This document shows positions 33,701-45,516 of a DNA stretch of 64,000 nt, one piece after another (position 1 is the first letter of the stretch; each line of letters begins with the position of its first letter). A program made the position numbers and the translations under genes. The stretch is taken from the NCBI GenBank assembly GCA_015039465.1, contig MU130602.1, positions 19,947 to 83,946 of the forward strand, read 5' to 3'. The notes under the pieces are model-generated. The model did no database searches and was not told the DNA's origin. It was given only the letters and a program-made list of their open reading frames with translations. The stretch comes from Phlegmacium glaucopus (taxonomy: Eukaryota; Basidiomycota; Agaricomycetes; Agaricales; Cortinariaceae).

Positions 33701-36081
33701 GGCAAGAAATCACGTATGTTTCTTATTCTATATCCTGTTCCATCCTGATCAATACTCGACAATGCAAGGTTGTCTGTGAATACCATGGCTGGAAACTTGA
33801 CGACCCAAGTGCGAGGTTTCGCCCAAATTTCAGCGGCAGCTATGGACGGCGACTTTACTCGTTTCATCACTGTTGAAGCTAGCGGAGAGATGGATTCTTT
33901 GAAGACGCAGATCAACCAGATGGTGTTCAACTTGCGAGACAGTATTCAGAAGAACACCGCTGCTAGGGAAGCGGCTGAGTTGGCGAACAGGAGTAAGAGT
34001 GAGTTCTTGGCGAACATGTCGCATGAGATTCGGTACGTTGTTTTTCTTTTCTTTGCGGGTTTAGGGCTGTTCTAATTGATTGGTTTTATTTCTCAGGACT
34101 CCTATGAATGGTATCATCGGAATGACGGAATTGACGTTGGATAGCGATTTGAATAGATCGCAGAGGGAGAGCTTGTTGCTGGTGCATAGTTTGGCCCGCT
34201 CACTTCTTTTGATCATCGATGATATCTTGGATATTTCGAAGAGTAAGCAAATGTTCCGTCAAACCTCGCTATACTTGTACTGATCAAGGGCTTAACAGTC
34301 GAGGCTGGTCGTATGACTATGGAAGCAGTGTCTTATTCACTCCGTCAAACTGTCTTTGGAATCCTCAAGACCCTGGTCATTCCAGCTACCCAGAACAATC
34401 TTGACCTTACCTACAATGTCGAGCCTGACATTCCCGACCAGTTAATTGGTGACTCTCTTCGTCTCCGACAGGTCATCACGAACTTGGTCGGTAACGCCAT
34501 CAAGTTTACGCCATCGAAAGCCTCGCGTAAAGGTCACGTTGCTCTCAGTACACGTCTTCTCGCTCTTGATGATCAGAGTGTAACCTTGGAATTCTGTGTG
34601 ACCGATACCGGTATCGGGATTGCTAAAGACAAATTAAACCTAATCTTCGACACTTTCTGTCAAGCGGATGGTTCAACAACTAGAGTTCGCCCCTTTCCTT
34701 GTTTTGCTTCCTCTACGTAACTGATTCGTGGATAGGAATATGGTGGCACTGGATTGGGTCTTTCTATCTCAAAACGTCTGGTTTCGCTTATGCAAGGTAA
34801 CATGTGGGTAGAAAGTGAGGTGGCCAAGGGAAGCAAGTTCTTCTTTACCATCACGTCGCAAATCAGCCATTCTACTATGGAAGCCACTCTCGGGAAGATG
34901 GCACCCTTTGCGAAGAGAACCATTCTCTTTGTTGATACCCTTAGAGACACTACTGGCGTAGTAGACCGGATAAAGGATCTTGGATTAAGGCCATATGTTG
35001 TCCATGAAGTCTGCGAAGTTGCCGACAAGGACAAGTGCCCTCATATCGATACGATCGTTGTGGATTCGCTAACTGTGGTATGTCTCATTCTCTGTTATGT
35101 GGATGCATGTCTTTTTTTAATCTCCTTTTTTCAGACGGAATGCATACGCGAATATGAGCATCTGCGATATATCCCAGTCGTCCTTCTCGCTCCCGCAATG
35201 CCTCGGCTTAATCGTAAGCACTTGGTTCCTCGTTTTCTCTCAAAATTCCCTAATGTTCATTGTAGTCAAGTGGTGTTTGGACAACAGCATAAGTTCTCAG
35301 GTTACCACCCCTGTTACCGGGCAAGATCTTTCTTCCGCCCTCATTTCTGCACTGGAATCCAACACCGTCAGCCCTGTTTCGGCGCCAAATGACGTTACTT
35401 TCGACATTCTCCTCGCAGAGGACAATCTTGTTAACCAAAAGTTGGCAGTCAAAATCCTTGAAAAGTATGGTCATACCGTTGAGATTGCGGAAAATGGTAG
35501 CTTGGCAGTGGATGCCTTTAAAGGACGGGTGGCTCAAAATAAGCCTTTCGATATCATTCTGGTGCGTTGACCTGTCGGTTTTTTATCCATTGATCTTTCT
35601 GAAATGGATGTTTCAGATGGATGTGTCAATGCCTTTCATGGGCGGTATGGAAGCAACCGAACTGATCCGATCATATGAGATGCACAAAGGGTTATCGCCG
35701 ACACCTATCATCGCATTGACAGCTCACGCCAGTGCGTATCTTACAATATAACGTTGTACCTCTTCATCGACTTACGGTTTTTTTCAGTGATTGGTGACCG
35801 AGAGAGATGTTTACAGGCCGGAATGGTGAGTGTCGACTTGTTACTTGATTCATCCTGAAGGTTTTGATGATCTTATCACCCTTAGGACGACCACATTACT
35901 AGTACGTACCACTTCTTTTCATAGAATTTAGAATATATTTATCACTCACCATCGTACTTTAGAACCCCTTCGTCGTGGTGATCTCCTGAATGCCATCAAC
36001 AAACTTGCAGGAGAACGTGGTGCGCAGAAGCATCATCACCTTATCAGACGGCCACTGGCCATTACGTCAACATACTCATGA
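30799..36081 (+). CDS. NIK1: Group III hybrid histidine kinase with tandem HAMP repeats (Nik1/Os-1 type)
   Basis: Twenty-two exons with consistent phases give about 1,369 residues. The order is a short N-terminal region, an Ala/His/Pro-rich linker, seven HAMP-type repeats of about 92 residues (motifs [62 protein letters not shown]), the H-box [17 protein letters not shown], the N-box [15 protein letters not shown], the G-boxes DTGIGIAKD and [14 protein letters not shown], and a receiver with AEDNLVNQK, the phosphorylated Asp in [10 protein letters not shown], and a Lys in ITKPLRRG. There are no membrane segments, so the protein is cytosolic. Class III kinases feed the HOG-type phosphorelay (osmotic stress, dicarboximide and phenylpyrrole fungicide response); that role is family knowledge. 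All catalytic motifs are present and no frameshift was found. Three broken fragments of the gene lie upstream. Confidence 0.95.
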
Positions 36082-36440
36082 AATTTTATATATCCCTGGC
36101 CCTCAGGCGACCACCAATTTCCTCTGTGTCTCCTATGATCCACCGATACCCACCCTTTTTTTCGTTTTTTTTTTTGACGTTATCGAATTCCAACAGAGAA
36201 AGCGTTATCTTAATCTGTACTACCATCACCCGAGTTGTTGATTATTCTTGAATACCTCATTCTATATACAATTGATTCCTACTTAACACTGTCGTATACA
36301 TCCTTCGCGACCCCAATTATGTAACTATATACTTACTTTGTTACATAAAAACTTTTTTGTCATGTATTTATGTAATATTTGTCTGATGCTGACTGCAGTG
36401 TATTGATTTTCATCACGTCCCAACATCTGGATTTGCAAGC
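36082..36440. other. Short intergenic region between kinase and Atl1-like gene
   Basis: An AT-rich 360-bp spacer must contain the kinase terminator and the promoter of the next gene. An AT-rich stretch around 36,250-36,370 is the only visible candidate. Confidence 0.4.
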
Positions 36441-37019
36441 ATGGATAGCGCAGAGTTTCACGCGGCGGTATATTGTCCATCGCAAAGTGGGAATCATCGT
36501 GCTGAACCCAAAATTTTGTGTTAGGTATATGATCATGTACGACGCATTCCTACCTGCCGCGTCACAAGCTATGGTGAGATTCAATTTCACAGAGCCTCAA
36601 TTGTATCATCAATTCTCGCACACAGGACATATCGCCAAGTTGATTGGAATGCCCAGTTACTCACGACACGTTGGTCAAGGTGAGAGAGAGGCCCAAGAAA
36701 CCCATCGTGTTCTGTTTGGTTTGTTTATCAAAGGCTACGTCGAGCAGCTCTGAAATTGTTACCACCTAATACCAACCCACCTATACCTTGGCATCGTGTC
36801 ATCGGCGCCTCGGGAACCATCTCTTCAAGAGGCCCAGGCACAACTGGGGCTCAACGCCAGCGGGATGCTCTTCAAGCAGAGGGCGTCGAAGTCACTACTG
36901 GCCGTACTGGCGAGATGCGAGTGAATTTGAGCGAGTTTGGATGGTTTCCTTCTATTGCCGAGTTGAATCTCCCTCAGCGTGAGGATACCGACAGACAGGA
37001 TGGTGGTAATGAAACTTGA
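36441..37019 (+). CDS. Alkyltransferase-like DNA repair protein (Atl1 type)
   Basis: Four exons (36441-36467, 36525-36573, 36626-36679, 36748-37019) give 133 residues in frame. The core reads RVTSYGHIAKLIGMPSYSRH, VGQALK, then IPWHRVIGASGTISSRGPG and EGVEV. It matches the MGMT/Ada fold, but the catalytic PCHR cysteine of true O6-alkylguanine transferases is a tryptophan here (PWHR). That is the signature of Atl proteins, which bind and flip O6-alkylguanine and hand it to nucleotide excision repair. That function is known for yeast and bacterial members and is inferred here. The 133-residue length is normal. The last 20 residues are an acidic tail. A frameshifted partial copy lies at 50695-51080. 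Confidence 0.9.
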
Positions 37020-37340
37020 CGATTCGCGATTCGCCTTTCTGGGATTTTTATTGCTACCCTCCCCCCTCCCTTTCTCCGCCCCTGGGTTTCCGCCGCATAC
37101 CACTCCTGTAAAATACTAATCCCAGGAATTTGATATAAATCTTCTGGATCACAGCGAATGTACGTTCGTTAACCGTTTCCATTTCTCAAGATAATTGGCA
37201 ACGGCGCATGCCTTTCTCGCCTTTAGCGTGGATTCTTTGCGGCCATTCGAACGAACACACTACTGGTTACAATTCACGAAAGATTACTATCAATTTTATA
37301 ATATTACTAAAGGTTCTTGGCATGTCCAAAATTCGTCCGC
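37020..37340. other. Spacer between Atl1-like gene and SSP gene 1
   Basis: Non-coding. The same sequence follows the Atl1 copy at 51,081-51,315 and resumes before SSP gene 2 at about 52,910, which shows that Atl1 and SSP were duplicated together. Confidence 0.6.
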
Positions 37341-37426
37341 ACTATATATAAAATTAACGTCTCCTGGTTCCCTTCCCTTCAGTCCACTTCGCACTCCCCA
37401 TAATACTTCAGTGCTTAGATCATTCG
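37341..37426 (+). promoter_or_regulatory. Core promoter of SSP gene 1
   Basis: ACTATATATAAAAT lies about 80 nt before the start codon. It is followed by the conserved leader CCCTTCCCTTCAGTCCACTT shared with the other SSP genes. Confidence 0.6.
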
Positions 37427-37937
37427 ATGAATCCATCTAAATTCACCACCCTTCTCTCTGTGCTCATTGGATCAGTTTCTTCGCTAGTTGTTCCAGGAGC
37501 AGACACGCTTTCCTTCTACCTCATCTCATCTTCATCAAGTACATATGCCAACTTGTTGGTTCGTGGTCTTCCATTTTTAAAATAACCCGACGAATTTTTA
37601 TTTAAACCTTCTGCCTGTAGCCTCTACGAATAAAGGGAGGTTCTGGAGGATATGCATCACTCACCGGGAGCAGAGCAATACTATTTCTACCAAGGCCACC
37701 TTGTCACTTCAGACCCAGATGGTACAACTTCTACCTATTGACCAGTGATAAGAGCAGTGCCAGTATCAATGGGGTGTACCACCTATGGTAGTTTTGGTTT
37801 TGTTCAAGGCAGCAGTTCTGACAAATGTGCTCTTTATGATTCATTCCAAATTCAATCCAATACCCAGAATAGCCAACTTGGTGCTAAGCTTGTCTTCAAT
37901 TACATAGGTGGGTTTTATGCATGTGAAAGTGGCCAAA
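37427..37937 (+). pseudogene. Small secreted protein gene 1, broken
   Basis: Exon 1 (37427-37558) is intact and encodes a signal-peptide-like start, MNPSKFTTLLSVLIGSVSSL. Exon 2 begins correctly after CCTGTAG, but a small deletion near 37,672 shifts the frame. A TATTGACC near 37,737 replaces the TATCGACC of SSP gene 2, which adds a stop. From the second half of exon 2 onward the sequence becomes the left arm of a 230-bp palindrome and exon 3 is missing. It is not expected to make a full protein. See the intact relative at 53127-53812. Confidence 0.87.
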
Positions 37938-38247
37938 ACTCACTGTTGTCAAAACATCCTTTGTTGCAGTTGTGTAATTGTTAAGTGGGTCACAATGCAT
38001 TTAGAATCACACAGGAGAAATGCATTGTGACCCACTTAACAATTACACAACTGCAACAAAGGATGTTTTGACAACAGTGAGTTTTGGCCACTTTCACATG
38101 CATAAAACCCACCTATGTAATTGAAGACAAGCTTAGCACCAAGTTGGCTATTCTGGGTATTGGATTGAATTTGGAATGAATCATAAAGAGCACATTTGTC
38201 AGAACTGCTGCCTTGAACAAAACCAAAACTACCATAGGTGGTACACC
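37773..38247. repeat. Perfect 230-bp inverted repeat with 15-nt spacer
   Basis: The left arm is 37773-38002 and the right arm 38018-38247. The translated SSP portion is identical in both arms (79 codons compared), so the arms appear to be 100% identical. About 165 bp of each arm is SSP exon 2. The inner 65 bp, which includes AAGTGGGTCACAATGCATTT next to the spacer, is not found in the other SSP genes. A transcript through it would fold into a long hairpin. Confidence 0.93.
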
Positions 38248-38456
38248 TAACCATCACACAGAGAGGCCATAAAATGACCTTAGAAGAGAAGTGTGAATAA
38301 AAAATCAGGGAGGGATAATGGAAGGGAGTTCTGAAGTACAAATAATTATGTTTTATAGAACAAATTAAAATTTATAGAACCAGCAGCATTTATTGATTAA
38401 GCATAGGAAGTATTGTTGTAAGATGTATAAATTATATATCACAAGGAATTAGTGGC
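38248..38456. other. AT-rich sequence, nothing recognised
   Basis: Transposon-like AT-rich sequence between the palindrome and a candidate LTR. No feature can be supported. Confidence 0.4.
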
Positions 38457-38814
38457 TGTTATGAATGTCTGGTACGCGCATGGCCCCCTATTCCTTTTCC
38501 CTACTGTACATCATCTCTTCCTTCATCACTCCCTTCTTACACTACCTTTCCTGACTTGCCCTTTACCCTGAATCTTCTTTGTACTATATATAACCATTGC
38601 TCCCGCTCCTCTTATCTCTGACTCGTACCAACTTGTACTGCTAGCATGGACCATCCCCTATCTCTGACTCGACCCCCTAGTATATAAGAGCCATACCCAT
38701 AGCTACGATCCTTAGTTTAGACCTTCTGTATTCCTACGGTCTTAATCTACACAGCTTGCTCAGAACCTGCCATCCTCAGTCTTACTTGTTGAATACGATT
38801 GCAACTATACAACA
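38457..38814 (+). mobile_element. Candidate LTR, family 4
   Basis: Starts TGTTATGAATGTC and ends CTATACAACA. It contains two TATA-like boxes (CTATATATAACC and GTATATAAGAGCC) and pyrimidine-rich leader sequence. The flanks GTGGC and GTCCC do not match, so this may be the 5' LTR of a truncated element whose internal part starts at 38,815. No second copy was found in the window. Confidence 0.45.
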
Positions 38815-39171
38815 GTCCCTAGTTACTTGGTCTATCGGCCCAGCACCGAACGCGAGTGCAAGCTTATAGTTGCCGTAACAGTGGCCATTATTGATCAATC
38901 ATTTGAGGCAATTACAAAGTTTTTATTAATCAACATGCCAAACTGTGGTGACCCATTGATAATGGGCAGGCAATCATTAATCTCACCAACCAGCTCAGCA
39001 ACAGTATTACACAATTAAACCAAATTTTGATGCTGTTGATCAACACCTTAACTGGGTTTTGGCTACAAGTAACAACAACAGGATCCTTGGATGCAATTCC
39101 TGTGTTCAAACCCCTCAGCAGTTGATCCCATTACAGAAATCAGTAAGGCTCACTCATTACATATTCATGAG
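38815..39171 (+). other. Possible retrotransposon internal remnant
   Basis: The sequence between the candidate LTR and the next solo LTR has only short frames. It might be the start of a gag region, but no motif supports that. Confidence 0.25.
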
Positions 39172-39176
39172 CTTGA

Positions 39177-39733
39177 TGTTAAGTTCAAAGACTCTATTCC
39201 GGAGTTGGATGGAGTTTTATTGGAACGGAACCACGGAACAGATAAGGACTTCAGCCTCAGTGTATATGCTGTGCTACCCTAAACCCTTCATGTCCTAATT
39301 TTGGAGTAGGAATGGAATGAAGTGGAACCGGAAGTCACAGGGACTTAGAGGAAGAATAAGAGGGGGAAACAGAGGAATACATACAAGCTTCAAGTCCTTT
39401 AAATAATAAAAGGAATAGCAACTGAAATATAAAAGATAAATATAAAGTGCTGCGTTCTGCCTCCTGGAAGGTCCTGCATTCTTGGGTGAATAATCCATAG
39501 CAGGTGTGCTGACTGATAATGGGAAAGTGATGACAAAGAATGGTTGTTATGGTGAAGATGTGGTAATAGGTTTTGGAGTAATGTCGGAAGAGCCGGAATG
39601 ATATGGAGAAGTCTTGGAGTTTGATGTAGGAAGAGTAGATCCGGATACAAGGGAAAGTACTGGAACAGAGTATGGACTACCAGAGACAACTCCAATGGAG
39701 CTGGACCAGAGTAACATATAACATAATGTAACA
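39177..39733 (-). mobile_element. Solo LTR, family 2, copy 1
   Basis: Starts TGTTAAGTTCAAAG and ends ATAATGTAACA. It is flanked by the 5-bp duplication CTTGA (39172-39176 and 39734-39738). It lies in the opposite orientation to the copy at 47068-47647. Long ORFs inside it are LTR sequence read by chance. Confidence 0.9.
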
Positions 39734-39824
39734 CTTGACCTCATTGCTATCTAGGTTCCAGGCCATGGGCTTGCACTATCCCAGGCTATATCCATCAACC
39801 TAAACCCCAACATTCAACAGCAGG

Positions 39825-40374
39825 CATCAGGAAGATGTCCAAAAAGTTTCTGAGTTTCCACAACCTCAAAAACCTGCAGAAACCTCAGAAAACCTCAACA
39901 TCTGGAAACTTATGTCCCTTTTTGTGGAAACCTCTTAAAAATCTGTCTATGGAAACCTCTGGAAACTCAAAAACCTACATAATATTCATATTATATGTAC
40001 ATTTCATTTTAAACTAATTATGTAAATTAAATGATGACTAGCAATAACTAGTGGGGGGATTCAGTGCAAAGTGAGGGCCTATATATGTGTAAACGGCTTC
40101 AAGGGTTCATTGGCTAGAATATTTCATCAATTACATAACAAGAATTGATGGAATATTCTAGAGTCTTCTAGCCAACTTTGAACCTAGAGGCATTTTTATA
40201 TATAAAGGCCTCTACCTTGAACTCAATCCCCCATCACCAGTTTTTCAATTTGCATAATTACCTATTTAAAATTTTATTGAGGTTTCCGAGTTTCCAGGTT
40301 TCCAGGTTTCTGGAAACCTGGAAACCTTTGAAAACAGCTGAAAACATGGAAACCTTTTGGATGTCTTGCTTATG
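39825..40374. mobile_element. TIR element rich in GGTTTCC words
   Basis: The ends CATCAGGAAGATGTCCAAAA and, reversed, CATAAGCAAGACATCCAAAA pair over about 30 bp. The interior near both ends repeats GGTTTCC/GGAAACC. The terminal CATCAG resembles the family at 15059 and 18067. A clear target duplication was not seen. Confidence 0.6.
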
Positions 40375-40468
40375 CAAGTCATTGCACTGACTCAAATTGC
40401 TGATGTTGGAACAACATCCCTTAACTTCAACTCAAATTTGCCAGGATATAGACACATAGATATTCTCA

Positions 40469-40987
40469 TGTTGCTGTAAGTTTTGCAGCTAGAACAAATG
40501 AAATTGTAACTAGGTGATTGTTAGATGTAACAACAATAAAATGAATGAATGAACTCACATCTCAACTTTAGTATAAAGTTGAAATCTGTGACTAAAGAAT
40601 GTGACTGTTATTGTGACATGCCAAATAAAAGGGTGATAAGATGCATCAGTATTTAAGGAAAATAGTTTCCATGGGTTTCTCAATGTGAGCAACCAAGGAA
40701 ACCAAGCAAAAACCAGTTGAAACCTGGAAACTAGAAAACTCGGAAACCTATGTCCAATTTTCTGGAAACCTGCTTGGGGTCTAAATTTTACAAAGAAATA
40801 TCTACTGTGTAGTGTTACTATTGTAGTGTCCAGCATTAGTGTTTCTGGGTTTCCTGAAACCCAGAAACCTGGAAACCAGTGAAAACCAATGAAAACCCAG
40901 AATCTATTTTTCCAAAATGCTGATGTATAGAAAAAAAATAAAAGACTTAGTAATAGATCAACGAGTTGAAACTTGTATACTCCAACA
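40469..40987 (+). mobile_element. Solo LTR, family 1, with nested TIR element
   Basis: Starts TGTTGCTGTAAG and ends ATACTCCAACA. It is flanked by the 5-bp duplication TCTCA. It shares TTGCAGCTAGAACAAATG and the CTCAACTTTAG hairpin with the copy at 46543. About 85 bp of the LTR is missing, and a 282-bp TIR element is inserted at 40644. Confidence 0.87.
40644..40925. mobile_element. 282-bp TIR element inside LTR family 1
   Basis: The ends CATCAGTATTTAAGGAAAATAG and, reversed, CATCAGCATTTTGGAAAAATAG (each 22 bp) pair well. Inside are more GGTTTC/GAAACC words. The flanks are TG and TA, possibly a decayed TA duplication. Confidence 0.65.
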
Positions 40988-41506
40988 TCTCAATCTCATC
41001 ATATTTTATAATGATGACTTTGGCATTGTTAACAATGACCTCCTTCCTTTACGTGTTGACAAATTTTGCAGGTTTTTTACTGAGTTTTGAGCAAGAAATT
41101 TTTACACAAATACAATTTTCTCTTTGATATATGGTCTTCAGTACCCATTTGTTGATTGAACAACTGAAGAAAATCACTCCCCAATTCTGAACAGGTGTGG
41201 GGATTCAACCAATGTAACATGTTACACCTTTTATCTTGCTTTTTGTTGGAAATAATACAAACCATATGCTGTTCTGATATTTCAAATCCCTCTATTCTTT
41301 CCATTCATTATTTCCTTATATTCTTTTGTCTTTCACCTATGATCATAACTAACTACTTTTTTTATATCACATGAAGCTGTTACTCTCAGATACTCACTCA
41401 TATCCTTGAGTATATATTTCTTTCATATTTTGTACTTAGTACCTCAGTCTTTGATTTTGAGACTGAGGTTAGTAGTCTTTATCTTCATCATTCAACTTCA
41501 ATATTA
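40988..41506. other. AT-rich spacer, nothing recognised
   Basis: No coding unit or clear repeat. Short minus-strand ORFs are not recognised. Confidence 0.4.
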
Positions 41507-42272
41507 TAGGGATGCCAAAGTTCAGTTCAGTTCAGTTCAGCACCCATTTTTTCAGAACCAGAATGAGAACCAAACCAACAGAACTGGTTCTACTGGTTCA
41601 GTTCTGGTTCAGAACTATAAGAACCAGTTAAAGATAGACTTTTGTTAGGATATCACCAATTAGACAAGAAATTCTCATTTTAAATTTATTTTCTAAAATT
41701 ACACCTTATTTCTTAGAAATAAATATATCTTGAAAGTTGAGGCCAGAAGTTTGTAGTATTGGTTTTATAACTATGACATCACTAAAAGTAAACATGAAAA
41801 GAAAAAATACTACTAAATCATTTTGCCAACTACATAGTAATAACTTTGAATTGGATTCTTACAATAGGAATATATTGATATTAATAAAACCTGAAGTAAA
41901 TGAGACATATTATTGATTATGTACTATCCCAAACCAAAAAAGATGTACTTCTGATTGGAAATATATGGTGTTGGTGACTTGAATAAATATTTTCATTACA
42001 GATACAGGTACATTGTGCCATTTAACCTGTAACATAATGCAAATAAGTAAATATATTACTTAAATTTTTGCCTTGGGATATAGTGGTTCAAAATGGTTTG
42101 AACCAGTTCAGAACTAGTTCTCAGATTTCTGGCCAATCAAGAACCAGAACCAGAACCAGATGGCTGAGGCCAAACCAGAACCAGAACCAAACCAGAAACT
42201 TGGTTCAGTTCAGCTGGTTCTGGTTCTCTCAACTTCTCTGGACTGGTTCAGAACTGAACTTTGGCATCCCTA
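41507..42272. mobile_element. hAT-like MITE 1
   Basis: Terminal inverted repeats start TAGGGATGCCAAAGTTCAG. It is flanked by the exact 8-bp duplication CAATATTA. Next to each end are arrays of GAACCA/TGGTTC (the word GGTTCTGGTTC is repeated). The AT-rich interior has no transposase. The TIR start and the 8-bp duplication fit the hAT superfamily. Confidence 0.93.
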
Positions 42273-42916
42273 CAATATTAACAGTCAGTAGTTGTATATC
42301 TTTCTATAGGTACAACTTAAATAAAGTCAGTCTTTGATTTTGACTTGGAGACTGAGTTTGTTAGGGAACGTCTTCTATATTGACAAGCAATACTAAAGAC
42401 TCAGGAGAAGGTGGTCGCCAATAACCAAGTTTATAACAAGGTGTCATTCTAAGACGACAACAGAAGGACCTGAGTAACTACCCTAAGCCCTGATAGCAAT
42501 CATATGTAAGTAAAGTAAATATAGGACACACATTCCATGAGGAATGTGTGACAAGTATCTACCTGGGGATGCACATGTGTAAACTACTAATTATAGATGG
42601 CAAGTGGTAATCTCATTAGTCCTTGCATATAGAGTTTGAATTAACAATACTAGGGGGAGGTTGTGATGGAGTATGCAGGTGTTCGTGTATGTACCTACGT
42701 AGTGTCCTCTGACAGAGTTGTATATCTTTCTATACTTTTATCCCAATCTGATTGAAGGTGTGTTTCCTTCCCTATGGACCATTCAATGACTTGTGCTGTG
42801 AGGGCCACTGCTCCGCACGGCATGTCCAAGTTCCTCAGGTAACAGAAGGAGAATGGATATAGAATGCCATAACAGCATTTTCCGTGGTGATTGATGCTAA
42901 GCCTTGAGATTCATAT
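42273..42916. other. Possible Copia remnant with purine-rich tract
   Basis: At 42,651-42,661 ACTAGGGGGAGG precedes TTGTGATGGAGTATGC, as a polypurine tract precedes a 3' LTR in Copia elements. I could not find the matching end, and the upstream frames are closed. Confidence 0.3.
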
Positions 42917-43625
42917 TAGAGATGCTGAAGTTCAGTTCTGAACCAGTCCAGAGAACCAGAACCAACCAAACTGAACCAAGTTTCTGGTTCTGTTCTGGTT
43001 CTGGTTTGGCCTCAGCCATCTGGTTCTGGTTCTGGTTCTTGATTGGCCAGAAATCTGAGAAACTGGTTCAAACCATTCTGAACCACTATATCCCAAGGCA
43101 AACATTTAAGTAATATATTTAATTATTTGCATTATTTTACAGGTTAAATGGCACAATGTACCTGTATCTGTAATGAAAATAATTATTCAAGTCACCAACA
43201 CAATATATTTCCAACCAGAAGTACATCATTTTTTGGTCTGGCATAGTACATAATCAATAATATGTCTCATTTACTTTATAACTTCAGGTTTTATTAGTAT
43301 TAATATACTCCTGTTGCAAGAATACAATTCAAAGTTGTCACTAGTTGGCAAAATGATTTAGTAGTATTTTTTCTTTTCATGTATGCTTTTAGTGATGTCA
43401 TAGTTATAACACCAATACTACAAACTTCTGGCCTCAAATTTCAAGATATATTTATTTCTAGAAAATAGAATTTAAAATGAGAATTTCTTGTCTAATTGGT
43501 GATATCCTAACAAAAGTCTATTTTTAACTGGTTCTGGTTCTGGTTCTGGTTTTCCTAAGTGGTTCTGGTTCTGGTTCTGAGAAAATGGGTCCCAAACTGA
43601 ACTGAACTGAACTTCGGCATCCCTA
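42917..43625. mobile_element. hAT-like MITE 2 (inverted relative to MITE 1)
   Basis: The ends TAGAGATGCTGAAGTTCAG and CTTCGGCATCCCTA lie between exact 8-bp duplications ATTCATAT. The interior matches MITE 1 in reverse orientation, including the GGTTCT arrays. Confidence 0.92.
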
Positions 43626-43852
43626 ATTCATATACTAGCAACCAACCTGTGAATATCCCATCATGAACTTCAAGTAGGATAGGTGGTTTTCATATGTCTT
43701 GTTAAGTTCTAGAACTCTGTTCTGGAATATTGGACGGAGTAACGGAACGGATCCACGGAACGGAATAGGACTTAGCCTCAGCTTATGTGCTGTGCTACCC
43801 AGAACCTTCATGTCCTGATTTCGGAGTGAGAATGGAAACGGAGTGGAACTGG

Positions 43853-45516
43853 TGATAGGATCCATATAGCCTCTAGGTTTGTAAACTGGTCATTTTTGCG
43901 ATTTGACAACTTCGCAGTATACGTGGATACCTCGCGAGTACCAACTTCATTCACACTCTCATTCGTGGGTCTCGCACATCCTTTGCACCTTGCACAATGT
44001 GATATACTCCTCACATGACCTTCGCACATCACTTCTACAACCTTCATGACTATCCAAAGCACCCTCATTCCTCTTCGCATTTAATACTTCGACATATCTT
44101 CAGTTCTAGGGTTGCCGAAGTTCAGTTCGGTTCGGTTCAGGACCCATTTTCTCAGAACCAGAACCAGAACTGAACCAACAGAACCGGTTCTCTTGGTTCG
44201 GTTCTGGTTCAGAACCAGTTCAAACCATAAGAACCAGTTAAAAATAGACTTTTGTTAGGATATCACCAATTAGACAAGAAATTCTCATTTTAAATTTTAT
44301 TTTCTAAAATTACATCTTATTTCTTAGAAATAAATATATCTTGAAATTTGAGGCCAGAATTTTGTAGTATTGGTGTTATAACTTATAACTATGACATCAC
44401 TAAAAGTAAACATGAAAAGACAAAATACTACTAAACCATTTTGCCAACTAGTGACAACCTTGAATTGGATTCTTGCAATAGGAGTATAATTAATATTAAT
44501 AAAACCTGAAGTTATAAAGTAAATGAGACATATTATTATTATGTACTATGCCAGACCAAAGGATGATGTACTTCTGATTGGAAATATATAGTGTTGGTGA
44601 CTTGGATAAATATTTTCATTATAGATACAGGTACAATGTGTCATTTAACATGCAAATAAGTAGATATCTTACTTAGGTATTTGCCTTGGGATAAAGTGGT
44701 TCAGAACCGGTTCGAACCGGTTCAGAACTGGTTCTCAGATTTCTGGCCAATCCAGAACCAGAACCAGAACCAGATGGCTGGGGGTGAACCAGAACCAGAA
44801 CCGAACCAGAACCGTGGTTCGGTTCAGCTGGTTCTGGTTCTCTGGACTGGTTCAGAACTGAACTTCGGCATCCCTATTCAGTTCTCTCAGTCGATATTGG
44901 ACTTAGCCATATTTGCAGCCACACCTTCGCACAGCCACTATCTAATCTCACGGTCTTTCAAGGTTCGCATACTCATACCTTGCCTCTCCGTGCGTCCTTT
45001 GCACTGGTTTCATTATGGTCCATGTTGTTTTGCATTTACTTTCTTTCATTTTTCCATATATATATTTTTATCATATCCTTCGAAACAGGAGGTCATTCAA
45101 CTGACCTCCTTACTCATCATCTTTATTTTTATTTCATCTCCTATTCTTTCATTACCAAACTACTGGGTCAATGTGACTTCGCCTTAGCTCAATTTTTACA
45201 TTACTGTTTCGCATATCCGCACCTGGTTAGTTTACAACTCTTGTATTAAGTATCCGTAGCAAGTAGATGGCACGGGGAACAAGAGACAACCAGAGTTTTG
45301 ATCCCACAAACTTTGAAGTATCGTTCTAAGTCAATAGTCTCACTTTTTAAACTACTTTGCGTACTTCGCTGCCATTCACGAACTTCGCTATCTTCGCGGT
45401 ACACTCTCCTTGTGTATTTTAATATCGCGAACTACTCCTGCATCAATCGAGGAATTCTACATTAACCCCACGAACTGTGTATTAACTTGTGGTCTGACCT
45501 CACTGCAGGTACATCA
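43853..45516. mobile_element. LTR-like element, family 3, with nested MITE 3
   Basis: The ends are TGATAGGATCC and GGTACATCA, flanked by the 4-bp duplication CTGG. Without MITE 3 it is about 890 bp, rich in CTTCGCA words, and has no retrotransposon coding sequence. It is probably a solo LTR. Comparison with the two uninterrupted family 2 LTRs defines both insertion points. Confidence 0.7.
44107..44876. mobile_element. hAT-like MITE 3
   Basis: The ends TAGGGTTGCCGAAGTTCAG and CTTCGGCATCCCTA lie between exact 8-bp duplications TTCAGTTC. The sequence follows MITE 1 closely in the same orientation. Confidence 0.93.

Noticed and set aside
33093..33930. Long minus-strand ORFs inside the kinase gene
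   Set aside because: Antisense to conserved HAMP exons, with no start context or independent support.
38036..38341. Minus-strand copy of the SSP reading frame
   Set aside because: It is the right arm of the palindrome and has no start, promoter or exon 1 of its own.
42068..45187. Gln/Asn/Thr-rich ORFs at 42068-42337 and 44681-45187
   Set aside because: They translate the GAACCA/GGTTCT arrays of MITEs. Low-complexity reading, not genes.
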